From an uncultured Eubacteriales bacterium (lineage in GTDB: Bacteria; Bacillota; Clostridia; Oscillospirales; Oscillospiraceae): a DNA stretch of 64,000 nucleotides. The DNA lies in contig ONBX01000005.1 of the NCBI GenBank assembly GCA_900316205.1, positions 20,042 through 84,041 on the forward strand, given 5' to 3'. The notes under the pieces are model-generated. The model made no database searches and was not told the DNA's origin. It saw nothing but the letters and a program-made list of their open reading frames with translations. Numbering within the stretch: the first letter of the stretch is position 1; each line of letters opens with the position of its first letter. The position numbers and the translations under genes are program-made. Positions 23,596-31,638 of this stretch are shown piece after piece.

Positions 23596-23834
23596 ACGCC
23601 TTTCAGGAGATCAATGTGCACAACATGACGAAGGTCCAGGCGCTTACCGCCATCGATGCAGCCCTCCGACGGGCAAACGCCGGGGTCTACCGCATCCGGG
23701 TGATCCACGGCTATCACGGGGGCACGGTGCTGCGGGACGCGGTGCGGGCACATTATGCAAAGCATCCCAAGGTCAGGCGCATCGAGCTGGGCTTGAACCC
23801 GGGGGAGACGGACCTGATTTTGCGGGAGCTCTGA
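23592..23834 (+). CDS. Small Smr-domain protein
   Basis: 80 residues forming one minimal Smr domain: LTAIDAALRRANAGVYRIRVIHGYHGGTVLRDAVRAHYAKHPKVRRIELG, with the (V/I)IHGxG-like core read here as VIHGYHGGT. Smr domains bind or nick nucleic acids, and stand-alone versions are uncharacterised. The ATG at 23592 overlaps the stop of DUF1653. It is followed by a good terminator at 23857-23892. Confidence 0.8.
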   Translation: MNAFQEINVHNMTKVQALTAIDAALRRANAGVYRIRVIHGYHGGTVLRDAVRAHYAKHPKVRRIELGLNPGETDLILREL

Positions 23835-23856
23835 AAGGAAGACCATAGAGAAAGAA

Positions 23857-23892
23857 ATGCGGCGGATTCGCGCACATGCGAATCCGCCGCAT
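23857..23892. terminator. Terminator after the DUF1653-Smr operon
   Basis: Perfect hairpin ATGCGGCGGATTCGC / GCGAATCCGCCGCAT. Confidence 0.75.
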
Positions 23893-23897
23893 ATTGT

Positions 23898-23982
23898 GTT
23901 CCTCCCCCGGCGGGGGAGGATGTCGCTTGCGACAGGTGAGGGAGAAAGACGCGATATTCTCCCCTGTGCGGAGACGGGCTGC
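23898..23982. repeat. Dispersed CTCCCCC/GTCGCTTGCGAC repeat
   Basis: Unit CCTCCCCCGGCGGGGGAGG-ATGTCGCTTGCGACA-GGTGAGGGAGAAA, the same type as at 3430-3480 and 29750; palindromic and noncoding. Confidence 0.65.
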
Positions 23983-23984
23983 GC

Positions 23985-24956
23985 TCAGCCGACCTCGATA
24001 TGGATGTCGCCGGTAGAAGTGGTGATCTTGCATGTGCCGCCGGAGACGGTATCGGGCACATGGATCTCTCCGGTGCTGCTGCGGACGAGGAAGACCTTTT
24101 CCGTGAGGAGCGTGCCGGAGACGTCGCCGGTATCGGTGCTGATGAAAAGCTCCCCGGCGTCGCAGTCTTCCAGGCGTACATCCCCGGTGCTCCGCTCCAC
24201 GGAGAGCAGGCCGGAGACCAGCACCTGCTCCAGGCTGAGATCGCCGGTGTCTCCCTTGGAGGTGAAGCTTTCACTGCTTACCTCGCTCAGGATCGCTTTG
24301 CCGGTGGAGACGCTCACGTTCAGGTCCCCTGCGCAGGCGACGGAACGCAGCTCGATCCTGCCGGTATCGGTGGAGAGGGAGAGCGCCCCGGCGGAGAGAG
24401 CCTCCAGCCGGATATCCCCGGTGGTGGTCTTGATGCTGATAAGCCCGGAGGATGAGGCACGGCAGTCCACATCCCCGGTATCGAGGGTAAAGCGGATGCT
24501 CTCAAAGGCAAAATCCCCGGGGAGGACCACATCTCCCGTGTCCTCGTCGATGGAGAGGGCGGCATAGTCCCGCCCAGGCAGATAGACCGTGATCCGGGGC
24601 TTTTCCACAGGGCCGAAGGAGAAGGAGAGCTTGTCGCGCCATTTCCTCTGATCGATGCCTTCGATGGAGAGCGTGTCCCCCTGCACGGAGGCGGAGAGCT
24701 TCCGCGTTTCCATCACCGCGTAGTCCACGCGGCAAACGCCGTCCTCAGAGGGGAGGAAGCGGATCTCCTCCGTATCGGAGGTGATGCTGATGTTCCGAAA
24801 GCTTTCGGAGATCTCCGCGGTGCCGGTGTCCAGCTTCGCGGTGCCGAACGCGCCCAGATCCCAGTGGTGGAGGGCCAGCTCCCCAACGAAGAGAAGTCCT
24901 CCTGCCAGGATCAGGAGAAGGCCGACGATGAGCCAGGCTTTGGATGTTTTTCTCAT
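23985..24956 (-). CDS. DUF4097-family beta-repeat protein, membrane anchored
   Basis: 323 residues: an N-terminal membrane helix (about 8-28), then a right-handed beta-solenoid made of repeated S/T-T-G-D-(I/V/L) rungs such as EDTGDVVLPGD, LDTGDVDCRAS, TTTGDIRLEAL, STDTGRIELR and SSTGEIHVPDT. This is the adhesin-like DUF4097 fold. It is the third gene of the PadR-DUF1700-DUF4097 operon, a widespread Firmicutes envelope-sensing cassette of unclear function. The start at 24956 is just after the AAGGAGAAGTAATC end of the DUF1700 gene. Confidence 0.88.
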   Translation of the reverse strand: MRKTSKAWLIVGLLLILAGGLLFVGELALHHWDLGAFGTAKLDTGTAEISESFRNISITSDTEEIRFLPSEDGVCRVDYAVMETRKLSASVQGDTLSIEGIDQRKWRDKLSFSFGPVEKPRITVYLPGRDYAALSIDEDTGDVVLPGDFAFESIRFTLDTGDVDCRASSSGLISIKTTTGDIRLEALSAGALSLSTDTGRIELRSVACAGDLNVSVSTGKAILSEVSSESFTSKGDTGDLSLEQVLVSGLLSVERSTGDVRLEDCDAGELFISTDTGDVSGTLLTEKVFLVRSSTGEIHVPDTVSGGTCKITTSTGDIHIEVG

Positions 24957-24958
24957 GA

Positions 24959-25555
24959 TTACTTCTCCTTTCTGAGAAACAGGGACTTGAGCCAAAGAGC
25001 GGTCTTCCCCGTCAAAGCGGCGGCGCCCTTGGAGGCCGCTTTACAGCCGAAGAACAGGAATACGGAGAGACCCGCCAGCAGGAGCCCTGCGCCCATCATC
25101 AGCAGAGCGTTGGAGGGCTCGCCCCGGAAAAGGGACAGGACCCCGGTGACCAGCGCGCCAAGAGCGCCTGCGATCAGCGAGAGCTCTACCGCCCAGAGGC
25201 AGAGGATCAGGGACCAGAGCACGATGAAAACGGAAAGCAGCAGGACTAAGGCGGTGACCAGCAGGGGAAACCACAGCGGAAACCCCAGGACCAGCAGCAG
25301 GATCTCCCAGACGGGCATCCGGCCCCGGGAACGGATCTTTTCCCTGACCAGGGTGGGGAATGGCGTCTCCGCCAGGATCTGGGCGGCGACTTCCTCCACA
25401 GGGCCAAGCTCCTCCACGGCCGCCTCTTCGGTCAGGCCTTCCTCCAGCCGGTCCTCGATGCTCTCGCGGAAAAAAGCCAGGCGTTCCTGCAGCTCCTCCT
25501 GCGGGAGGCCGGAGAGCGCCTGCCCCAGCCGTGAGAGAAATTCCTGTTTATTCAT
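24959..25555 (-). CDS. DUF1700-family membrane protein
   Basis: 198 residues. The cytoplasmic N-terminal helical hairpin domain is typical of DUF1700 (NKQEFLSRLGQALSGLPQEELQERLAFFRESIEDR, then EGLTEEAAVEELGPVEEVAAQI). Three to four membrane helices follow (about 85-105, 110-140, 148-167). The ATG overlaps the end of the padR gene. These proteins are always coupled to a PadR regulator and usually to a DUF4097 protein, as here; the molecular role is unknown. Confidence 0.88.
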   Translation of the reverse strand: MNKQEFLSRLGQALSGLPQEELQERLAFFRESIEDRLEEGLTEEAAVEELGPVEEVAAQILAETPFPTLVREKIRSRGRMPVWEILLLVLGFPLWFPLLVTALVLLLSVFIVLWSLILCLWAVELSLIAGALGALVTGVLSLFRGEPSNALLMMGAGLLLAGLSVFLFFGCKAASKGAAALTGKTALWLKSLFLRKEK

Positions 25556-25865
25556 GCCGCACCTCCCTGTTCACAAAGCGGTAGATTGCCAGGATTTCCT
25601 GCCAATCGTTCTGAAAATCCTCCAGCCGACGGATCCCTGCGCCGGTAATGTGGTAATACTTCCGAAGCCGCCCGTCATGCTCCGCGCTGCGCACGGTGAG
25701 CATCCCCGCCGCCTCCAGCCGTTTCAGGATGGTATAGAGCGTGGACTCGGACATCTCCAGATAGGGCTTCATATCCTTGATGATCTGATAGCCATAGGAA
25801 TCTTCGTTTCGGATCGCGGCCAGGACGCACACGTCCAGCAGACCGCGCTTGAGCTGCATGTCCAT
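25548..25865 (-). CDS. PadR-family transcriptional repressor
   Basis: 105-residue winged-helix regulator: MDMQLKRGLLDVCVLAAIRNEDSYGYQIIKDMKPYLEMSESTLYTILKRLEAAGMLTV is the PadR DNA-binding domain, and a short C-terminal dimerisation helix follows (LEDFQNDWQEILAIYRF). First gene of its operon; it overlaps DUF1700 by 8 bp. A strong promoter with an overlapping dyad at 25886-25918 suggests autorepression. AGGTATTC with GGAGG precedes the ATG. Confidence 0.92.
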   Translation of the reverse strand: MDMQLKRGLLDVCVLAAIRNEDSYGYQIIKDMKPYLEMSESTLYTILKRLEAAGMLTVRSAEHDGRLRKYYHITGAGIRRLEDFQNDWQEILAIYRFVNREVRHE

Positions 25866-25885
25866 AGAATACCTCCGTTGATGGA

Positions 25886-25918
25886 ATACATCGTATCACG
25901 AAGTATTGAGCCTGTCAA
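25886..25918 (-). promoter_or_regulatory. Promoter and probable PadR operator
   Basis: Minus strand TTGACA (25913-25918), 17 bp, TACGAT (25890-25895). The dyad ATAC-A-TCGT-ATC-ACGA-A-GTAT (25886-25906) covers the -10 and spacer, so a bound dimer would block RNA polymerase. Its position directly before padR fits autoregulation. Confidence 0.75.
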
Positions 25919-25989
25919 GGGCAGATCGCTTTGAAAAGGAAAAAACAAGAGGATAAAAGCAGTTTTCTGCGCGCATCTCTCCTTTTTTC

Positions 25990-26017
25990 TTGCAATTCGA
26001 CAGAAGCGTGATAAAAT
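25990..26017 (+). promoter_or_regulatory. Promoter of the serine-hydrolase gene
   Basis: TTGCAA (25990-25995), 16 bp, TAAAAT (26012-26017). Confidence 0.5.
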
Positions 26018-26091
26018 AACTCTGTTGTGCATTGTGAAGATGCATGCTCTTTCACAGGAAAGGGCAAGATCCAGGAAAGCGGTTGGATAAA

Positions 26092-27933
26092 ATGATGAGA
26101 CGGATCAAGAACCTGTTGTGTCTGGCGCTGGCGCTGTGCATGCTGCTGCCGGGACTGCCTGCCGCCTTTGGCGAGGAGCCTTCCGAGGAGCCTTCCGAGG
26201 CCCCTTCGGAGGACAGCTTCGGCATCGAGTTTCCGCAGGACGAGCGCTTTGATGATAAAAGCTGGGAACAGGTGGTGGAGGAGTTCCTGCAAAGCTGGGG
26301 GGCAGACCCCGACAGCGTTGGCCTGGGCTACTACAACACCGTCACCGGCGAAGAGCAGTACTGGAACGGAGACAAGTACATGGTCTCCGGCAGCATGTAC
26401 AAGGTGCCGCTGAACATGGCCTTTGCGGCCAAGGTGGCCAGCGGCGAGATGGACTGGGACACCACCATCGGCGCCTTCTCCTACGAGCGGCTGCTGGAGG
26501 GCTCCATCGTCCACTCCGACAATGAATTTGCCAAGATCCTGTGGGAACACCTGGGCAACGGCCGCTACCGCACCTACCGGAGGGTCATCGCTCCCCTGAT
26601 GGGCGAGGATCCGGACACGGTGGACGCCAAGTATTATGAGAACAATTTCTTTACCCCCCGGCAGATGATCTTCTGCCTGCGGGAGCTCTATGAGAACCAG
26701 GAAAACTACCCCCGCATCATCGAGACCATGCAGCGGGCGGAGCCCACGGAGTACTTCAAGCGCCGGGAGAGACGCTTCAATATCGCCCACAAATACGGCT
26801 TCCTCCAGGAGACCTACCACCTGTACATGAACGACTGCGCCGTTGCCTTTACGGACGATCCCATTGTGTTCGTCATGTTCACGGACAATACGGTCCACGC
26901 CTATGACGTGATGGCGGACTTCTGCACGCTGATGTGCGATTACGCCCAGTATCACCACGCTCTGCGCACGGCGCAGGAAGAGGTGGAGGCAGAGCGGCAG
27001 CGCCTGGAGGCGGAGCGGCTGGAGCAGGAGCGCCAGGAACAGGAGAGACTGGCTCAGGAGCAGCAGGAGCAGACGGTGCCGGAGACTTCCGTGAGCGCTT
27101 CCCCCACAGAGCAGCCCTCCGCCGTTGTGAGCGCCGCCCCTCAGCGGGAGGAGAACCGGAGCGCAGAGGCCGCGGAGGAGCAGCAGAAGAAGGGGCTTAC
27201 CCCCGACTCCCTCGCCGCCATCGGCGGGGCGGTGCTGGCCATGGTGCTGGCGCTGGTGGCCCTTACCGCCATCGGCAGGCATTTTCGGGTGCGTCCGGGG
27301 ATCTTCCTTGTGCTGGCGGTGCTGCTGAGCCTTGGCGCTCTGGGAAAGATCGTCTGGCCGGCCTTTGAGGATGCCCGGGACAAGCCCAGGGGAGACCCGC
27401 AGGAGACGGTAGTCAACTTCCTCGGCGCCCTCAGCCGGGGCGATACTGCAGAGGCCTATGCCCGCATGGACTATGTGGAGACGCTGGGCCTGGACTACCA
27501 GCCCCAGCGGGAGAGCCAGAAGCAGCTTTTTGACGCCATGCGCAGGACCTTCTCCGCGGAGATCTACGGGGACTGCACGGTAAACGGGGAGCGGGCCTAT
27601 CAGCAGGTGAGCTGCCGCTATCTGGATGTGGACAAGCTCAACACCGAGGCCAGGAGCCAGGCGCTCATTTACATCAGCCGCTATGTCAGCAGCCACTCGG
27701 TGGGAGAGCTGTACAATGAAAACGGCAACTACCGGCCGGAGCTGATGTGGGAAGCCTGGGACCAGGCGGTGCTGGAGCTGCTGCAGCAGCACCCGGAGGA
27801 CTACCGCAGTTCTACCGGCATTCAGCTGGAGCTGCGCTGGCATGACGGCGCCTGGCATGTGGTGCCCGGCGATAAGCTTCTGCAGCTGCTGACCGGCGGC
27901 ATCGATGTGACGGAGAAGGGGGGAGCGGCATGA
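26092..27933 (+). CDS. Membrane-anchored class-A beta-lactamase-like serine hydrolase with C-terminal extension
   Basis: 613 residues. A signal peptide (1-27, ends AAFG|EE) and an E/P/S-rich linker precede a domain with the serine beta-lactamase/transpeptidase motifs: SMYK (S101-K104), SDN (142-144) and KYG (234-236) in place of KTG. A coiled coil rich in E, R and Q follows (about 300-335), then a P/S/A linker, two membrane helices (about 376-395 and 403-420), and a C-terminal domain of about 190 residues (from PQETVVNFLGALSRGDTAEAYARMDY), which looks like an NTF2-like/DUF4878 fold. The beta-lactamase-like part is probably a cell-wall hydrolase or transpeptidase-like enzyme rather than a resistance factor. 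Coupled by ATGA overlap to the next gene. Confidence 0.8.
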   Translation: MMRRIKNLLCLALALCMLLPGLPAAFGEEPSEEPSEAPSEDSFGIEFPQDERFDDKSWEQVVEEFLQSWGADPDSVGLGYYNTVTGEEQYWNGDKYMVSGSMYKVPLNMAFAAKVASGEMDWDTTIGAFSYERLLEGSIVHSDNEFAKILWEHLGNGRYRTYRRVIAPLMGEDPDTVDAKYYENNFFTPRQMIFCLRELYENQENYPRIIETMQRAEPTEYFKRRERRFNIAHKYGFLQETYHLYMNDCAVAFTDDPIVFVMFTDNTVHAYDVMADFCTLMCDYAQYHHALRTAQEEVEAERQRLEAERLEQERQEQERLAQEQQEQTVPETSVSASPTEQPSAVVSAAPQREENRSAEAAEEQQKKGLTPDSLAAIGGAVLAMVLALVALTAIGRHFRVRPGIFLVLAVLLSLGALGKIVWPAFEDARDKPRGDPQETVVNFLGALSRGDTAEAYARMDYVETLGLDYQPQRESQKQLFDAMRRTFSAEIYGDCTVNGERAYQQVSCRYLDVDKLNTEARSQALIYISRYVSSHSVGELYNENGNYRPELMWEAWDQAVLELLQQHPEDYRSSTGIQLELRWHDGAWHVVPGDKLLQLLTGGIDVTEKGGAA

Positions 27934-28469
27934 GCAGAGACCGGGATCTGGATCTTGACGCCATCCTGGCGGAGTTTCACGGCCAGGACGAAGAAGCCCG
28001 GCCTGTGAACAGGACCGAGCCCCCGAAAACCCCGAGCCGCAGAGAACTGCGGGAGGAAGCGGAGCGGCAGACTGCCGCGCAAAAGCCCGCCCCCACCGGG
28101 GACAAAACCGTCCTCTTCGAGAAGCTGGCCACGGAGAGCCCCGCGCCGCAGCCGAAAGCTGCGGTCAAAGCGCCGGCCGCCGCGGGGGAGCCGCGGAAAA
28201 AAACGCCCGCCGCTCCGGTGCGGGAAGCGGCGGAGAAGCCGGCAAAGGCGCCCGTCCGGAAGCAGGCAAAAAAAGAGCAGAGGCCGGGTACGGCCTTTGC
28301 CCTGATGGCTTTGGTGCTGCTTGTTCTTGCGGTGGCATTGGCTGGCCTGATGCGCTGGAGCAGTCTGGCCGAGGAGGCAGCAAAGCCCCAGCCCCCGGAG
28401 GAGATCCGCCTGAGCCTGGGAGAGGATCTGGAAGCGCTTTTGAACGAAAAAGCGGCCTCCAGCAGATAA
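27930..28469 (+). CDS. Single-pass membrane protein with long Ala/Pro/Lys-rich cytoplasmic domain
   Basis: 179 residues: an acidic N-terminus containing DLDAILAEFHGQ, a pattern often seen in Firmicutes membrane proteins next to cell-wall factors, then a disordered A/P/K-rich stretch (about 30-120). One membrane helix follows (about 122-142), with a short extracytoplasmic tail (EEIRLSLGEDLEALLNEKAASSR). The start overlaps the stop of the serine-hydrolase gene, so the products are made together. No enzymatic domain. It may anchor or scaffold the hydrolase; that is inference. Confidence 0.7.
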   Translation: MSRDRDLDLDAILAEFHGQDEEARPVNRTEPPKTPSRRELREEAERQTAAQKPAPTGDKTVLFEKLATESPAPQPKAAVKAPAAAGEPRKKTPAAPVREAAEKPAKAPVRKQAKKEQRPGTAFALMALVLLVLAVALAGLMRWSSLAEEAAKPQPPEEIRLSLGEDLEALLNEKAASSR

Positions 28470-28544
28470 ATCGTTTTGAGATTTGAGAGGACCGGAGTTT
28501 TCCGCGAAATCAGAAGCTTTTCAAAACGCAAAACTGAAAACTGC

Positions 28545-28583
28545 GCAAAACAACAGGGGACTTGCGGTCCCCTGTTGTTTTAT
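28545..28583. terminator. Bidirectional terminator
   Basis: AAAACAACAGGGGAC-TTGCG-GTCCCCTGTTGTTTT between convergent genes. Confidence 0.92.
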
Positions 28584-28972
28584 TGCTGTTTTGCCAGGGC
28601 TTTTTCCAGGAAGCGGGCGTTGTCGATGATGAAGCGCTCATGCTCGCCCTCGCCGATGAGCTCGTCCCCCGCCCAGGCGCGAACGGAGAAGCGGAGCTTC
28701 CGCCGGTCGATGGCGATGAGCTCGCTCTCGGCCCGGACAGAAAGCCCGATGGGTGTGGCGGCCAGATGGGAGACCTCCAGGCGGGTCCCCACCGTGCCCT
28801 GGCCTTCGGGAAGGTAGGGCTGGACGGAGCCTGCGGCGGCCTTTTCCATGAGGGCCAGCATGGCGGGGGTGGCAAAGACCGGCAGCAGCCCGCTGCCCAT
28901 GGCGGCGGCGGTGTTCTCCTCAGTGACAAGGGTTTCGGCAAGGCCTTTCAGACCGATGGAAAGAGCGTCCAT
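28580..28972 (-). CDS. Hotdog-fold thioesterase (fluoroacetyl-CoA thioesterase FlK-like)
   Basis: 130 residues. The family N-terminal helix carries VTEENTAAAMGSGLLPVFATPAMLALMEKAA, where Thr, Glu and His line the site in FlK. GTRLEVSHLAATPIGLSVRAESEL and GEHERFIIDNARFLEKAL follow, and the HLAAT and EHERF blocks match the class. It probably releases CoA from a small acyl-CoA or clears toxic thioesters. The ATG at 28972 has TGAGGAC 8 bases upstream; the alternative GTG at 28987 would overlap the preceding gene. It follows the UlaG-like hydrolase by 11 bp. Confidence 0.82.
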   Translation of the reverse strand: MDALSIGLKGLAETLVTEENTAAAMGSGLLPVFATPAMLALMEKAAAGSVQPYLPEGQGTVGTRLEVSHLAATPIGLSVRAESELIAIDRRKLRFSVRAWAGDELIGEGEHERFIIDNARFLEKALAKQQ

Positions 28973-28983
28973 GTTGTTTGTCC

Positions 28984-29691
28984 TCACTTTCTTTTCAGGA
29001 AGGCCAGCAGCCCCCTGCGCTCCGGCTTTTTCTCAGGGGCGGCCAGCTCCGTCCAGGCCTGGGGGCCCAGGAACTTCAGCACCGCCACCTGGGGCTCCAT
29101 ATCCTCGGAGACGGGGAAGGTGTCGGTATCATAGCGGTGGATGAACTCCGGCGCGTCAAAGTACTTGATGAACTCCTCCACGCTCTCCAGCCGGTGAGCG
29201 CCCCGGTTCTGGTCCCGGTAGTGCATGGGGATGATGACCTTGGCCATGATATCGTCCGTGGCCCGCTTGGCCTCCTGGGAGGGGAGCGCCGTGGCGGAGC
29301 CGGCGCAGATCATGCACACGTCCGCCCCGAAGAGCCGGGAGATCTGACCGCCGTCCAGCTGGGTGCCCAGATCCCCCATGTGGACCAGCTTGAGGCCCTC
29401 CGCCTCCAAAATGTGGATCTTGGTAAAGCCCCGCCAGTTGCCCATTTTGAACTCATGGGGCGCGGTGAGGGCGGTGATGGTAAAGGGACAGTCGCTCTCG
29501 GGCCGGCCGGAGAGCTCCACGCCCTCCCGGTAGTTGTGGCCGAAATGCTCGTGGCTCACCAGGACCATGTCCGCCTTCAGGCGCAGCTTGGGGTAACCCG
29601 CGGTATAGTCGCTGTTATAGGGATCGATGATGATGGTATAGCCCTTGTGCCGGATGGCAAAGCAGGCATGCCCCAGCCATTGGATCGTCAT
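28984..29691 (-). CDS. UlaG-like metallo-beta-lactamase-fold hydrolase with altered metal motif
   Basis: 235 residues of the MBL fold. The WLGHACFAIRHKGYTIIIDP opening is typical of the UlaG/YtkL branch, followed by VLVSHEHFGHN. The usual HxHxDH metal motif reads HEHFGH: the Asp that bridges or binds the second metal is Gly, so a normal dinuclear site is unlikely. Downstream ligands appear at APHEFK (His), HMGDLGTQ (Asp) and IPMHYRDQN (His). The ATG at 29691 follows AGGAGG. Operon with the thioesterase. Function of the variant is unknown. Confidence 0.82.
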   Translation of the reverse strand: MTIQWLGHACFAIRHKGYTIIIDPYNSDYTAGYPKLRLKADMVLVSHEHFGHNYREGVELSGRPESDCPFTITALTAPHEFKMGNWRGFTKIHILEAEGLKLVHMGDLGTQLDGGQISRLFGADVCMICAGSATALPSQEAKRATDDIMAKVIIPMHYRDQNRGAHRLESVEEFIKYFDAPEFIHRYDTDTFPVSEDMEPQVAVLKFLGPQAWTELAAPEKKPERRGLLAFLKRK

Positions 29692-29744
29692 AGGTTTTCC
29701 TCCTTGCAGTCGGAAAAGTGAATAGTGAATAAGGAAGAGTGAAA

Positions 29745-29830
29745 AAGGAAGGTGTCGCTTCGCGACATTACAATTCATCCCCGAAGGGGATACCACAACT
29801 CTTCCCTATTCCCTATTCGTTATTCCCTTA
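29745..29830. repeat. Short repeats between UlaG-like and DUF4037 genes
   Basis: GGTGTCGCTTCGCGACA and CCCCGAAGGGG palindromes plus a near-direct repeat of TTCCCTATTC; noncoding. Confidence 0.5.
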
Positions 29831-29832
29831 TT

Positions 29833-30747
29833 TCATCCTTCCATCACGTGCAGGGCGCGGATCTCGGGATTTTGGATCTTCCCCTGGACGGCGAAGGCGT
29901 GGGGCTCCAGATAGTCCCAGGTCCCGTCAGAGAGCCCCTGGACGTGAAGCTCGGCAGAAACGGTGGCGCAGATGTCCTCGATGACCCCCTGGCGGAGGGC
30001 GGGATCATCCTCGCCGGTGAGCAGAAATTCCAGCGCGGTGCGCAGATGCCCCAGCTTGGGCAGGGCGTCCATGCCCCGGAGCATCCACTTGGTATAGGGC
30101 ATGTGCCGCTTTTCCAGCAGATAGACGGCGCCGCAGGCGGCGCGGACAAAGTCGGAGAGTTCCAGGGCGGCGGCGCCCTGTTCCCCATGCTTCAAACAGC
30201 GGGCATAGTTATACTGGCCGGTCTGGGCCATCTCGATGAGCCGGGCGGCCAGCTTTTTTTTGCGCACGTCCTCCGGCATACCGGAAAGCAGCGTCTCCCG
30301 GATGGCGGTGAACTGGCCCAGATCGTCCCGGAAGACCTGGCCGTTGGTGGCCTCCGCCAGGGCGTGGGAGGGGAGGGAGAGCCATTGCTGCCAGCTCTCC
30401 GGCGCGCCGGGGGAGCCGGTGTAGCGCCGGTAGAAAAAGGCGGTGCGCCGCACGCCGCAGTTGTCCTCCGCGAGAGCACTGTGCTTGCCGCCCTCGCCCA
30501 GGGGGAGACTGCGGTAGGCCCGGTTCAGGGCCACGCCATAGCGCAGATCGTCCTCATCCGTGAGCCAGAGACAGAAGCCCCGGGCAAAGTCGTGGTCCCG
30601 GGAAATCTCATCGTCATAGCCGTAGCACTCCGAGCCGTGGCCCACCAGACCCACGGCGATGCGCCCCTCCAGCTGGGGAAACTGGGCGTGGATCATGGGT
30701 CGGCCGAACTCCTCATAGAGGGCCCGGGCCTCGTCAAGTCCCTGCAT
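29833..30747 (-). CDS. DUF4037 protein with nucleotidyltransferase-like N-terminus
   Basis: 304 residues. Near the N-terminus, GLVGHGSECYGYDDEISRDHDFARG gives a G-S plus D-x-D-like arrangement reminiscent of polymerase-beta-type nucleotidyltransferases (HGS...DEISRDHDF), as described for DUF4037. The C-terminal half is helical, with LLEKRHMPYTKWMLRGMDALP and GEDDPALRQGVIEDI. It overlaps the TPR gene by 14 bp and is its constant neighbour in related genomes as far as I know. The substrate to be nucleotidylated, if any, is unknown. Confidence 0.82.
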   Translation of the reverse strand: MQGLDEARALYEEFGRPMIHAQFPQLEGRIAVGLVGHGSECYGYDDEISRDHDFARGFCLWLTDEDDLRYGVALNRAYRSLPLGEGGKHSALAEDNCGVRRTAFFYRRYTGSPGAPESWQQWLSLPSHALAEATNGQVFRDDLGQFTAIRETLLSGMPEDVRKKKLAARLIEMAQTGQYNYARCLKHGEQGAAALELSDFVRAACGAVYLLEKRHMPYTKWMLRGMDALPKLGHLRTALEFLLTGEDDPALRQGVIEDICATVSAELHVQGLSDGTWDYLEPHAFAVQGKIQNPEIRALHVMEG

Positions 30748-31549
30748 AGATCTGCTCCGCCCTTTCCTTCAGCTCTTTGGCGTAGAGAAAGTAGCCGAAA
30801 TAGTCAAAGCTGGGGGCGCACTTGGAGATGGTGAAGGCGTGATAACCGTTGCGGGGAAGGCTGGGAGCATTGAGATAGTCCCAGGCCATCTCCATATACT
30901 CGCCGATGCGGGGATCCTCCGGGTCCTGCTTGTCGTAAAGCTCCGCCAGGTTGCAGCAGGTGACGGCCAGCTCGTTCTCCGGATTCCGGGAGTGGGCGAT
31001 GATATTCAGAGCCAGGCGGAAGCTCCGCTCAGCCTGGAGATAGTCCCCCTCATCCTCGTAGCTCAGGCCCATATTGTTGTAGAGCCCGGCGAAGCGGTAG
31101 TCCATGGGGTCCAGATTGTCGGCATAGACCCGGGCGCAGTGCTCAAAGATGGGCAGCGACTCCTTGGCCCTGCCGAAGGCCTTGAGGGTGGTGGCGGCGT
31201 TGATGAGCACCGTTGCCCCGGAGACGGTGGCGCCCATGCGGTGGATGCGGATCAGATCCAGGGCGCCGTTCACGGCGGCCATGGCCTTTTCCCGGTCCCC
31301 GTCCCGCCGGTGATAGCCCAACAGCTCGCTGAGCATGCTCAGTTCGCCCCGCCAGTCCCCCCGGCTGCGGGCGGCATCCCGCCACTGTTCCAGAAGGGCC
31401 AGGGCGTCCTTCTCCCGGCCGGCGTTGTAGAGCGCGTCCAGCTCGCGGATGACGGCGGGCACGTCGATGGGGTTGCGGCAGGGCTCGGCGTCGGGGATGC
31501 CGCGGTAAGCGCTGCTGTCAAAGCAGCAGCAGGCTTCGATGTAGTCCAT
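30734..31549 (-). CDS. Tetratricopeptide-repeat protein paired with DUF4037
   Basis: 271 residues of helical repeats from about residue 30 to the end. TPR-like units include ELDALYNAGREKDALALLEQWRDAA, AKESLPIFEHCARVYADNLDP, AGLYNNMGLSYEDEGDYLQAERSFRLAL and AVTCCNLAELYDKQDPED. The ATG at 31549 (DYIEACCCFD) has GAGG upstream; the longer frame starts in the promoter region. It probably acts as a protein-binding partner for the DUF4037 nucleotidyltransferase-like product made from the same transcript. Confidence 0.82.
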   Translation of the reverse strand: MDYIEACCCFDSSAYRGIPDAEPCRNPIDVPAVIRELDALYNAGREKDALALLEQWRDAARSRGDWRGELSMLSELLGYHRRDGDREKAMAAVNGALDLIRIHRMGATVSGATVLINAATTLKAFGRAKESLPIFEHCARVYADNLDPMDYRFAGLYNNMGLSYEDEGDYLQAERSFRLALNIIAHSRNPENELAVTCCNLAELYDKQDPEDPRIGEYMEMAWDYLNAPSLPRNGYHAFTISKCAPSFDYFGYFLYAKELKERAEQIYAGT

Positions 31550-31561
31550 AAAAAACCTCAC

Positions 31562-31590
31562 TTGATAGCAGGCTGGGAATTGGATATAAT
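31562..31590 (+). promoter_or_regulatory. Promoter of the YyaL-like gene
   Basis: TTGATA (31562-31567), 17 bp, TATAAT (31585-31590). Confidence 0.75.
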
Positions 31591-31638
31591 ACAAACGAAT
31601 TATAAACCAAAGGGCTTTGCCTGTAAAGGAGAATCGCC

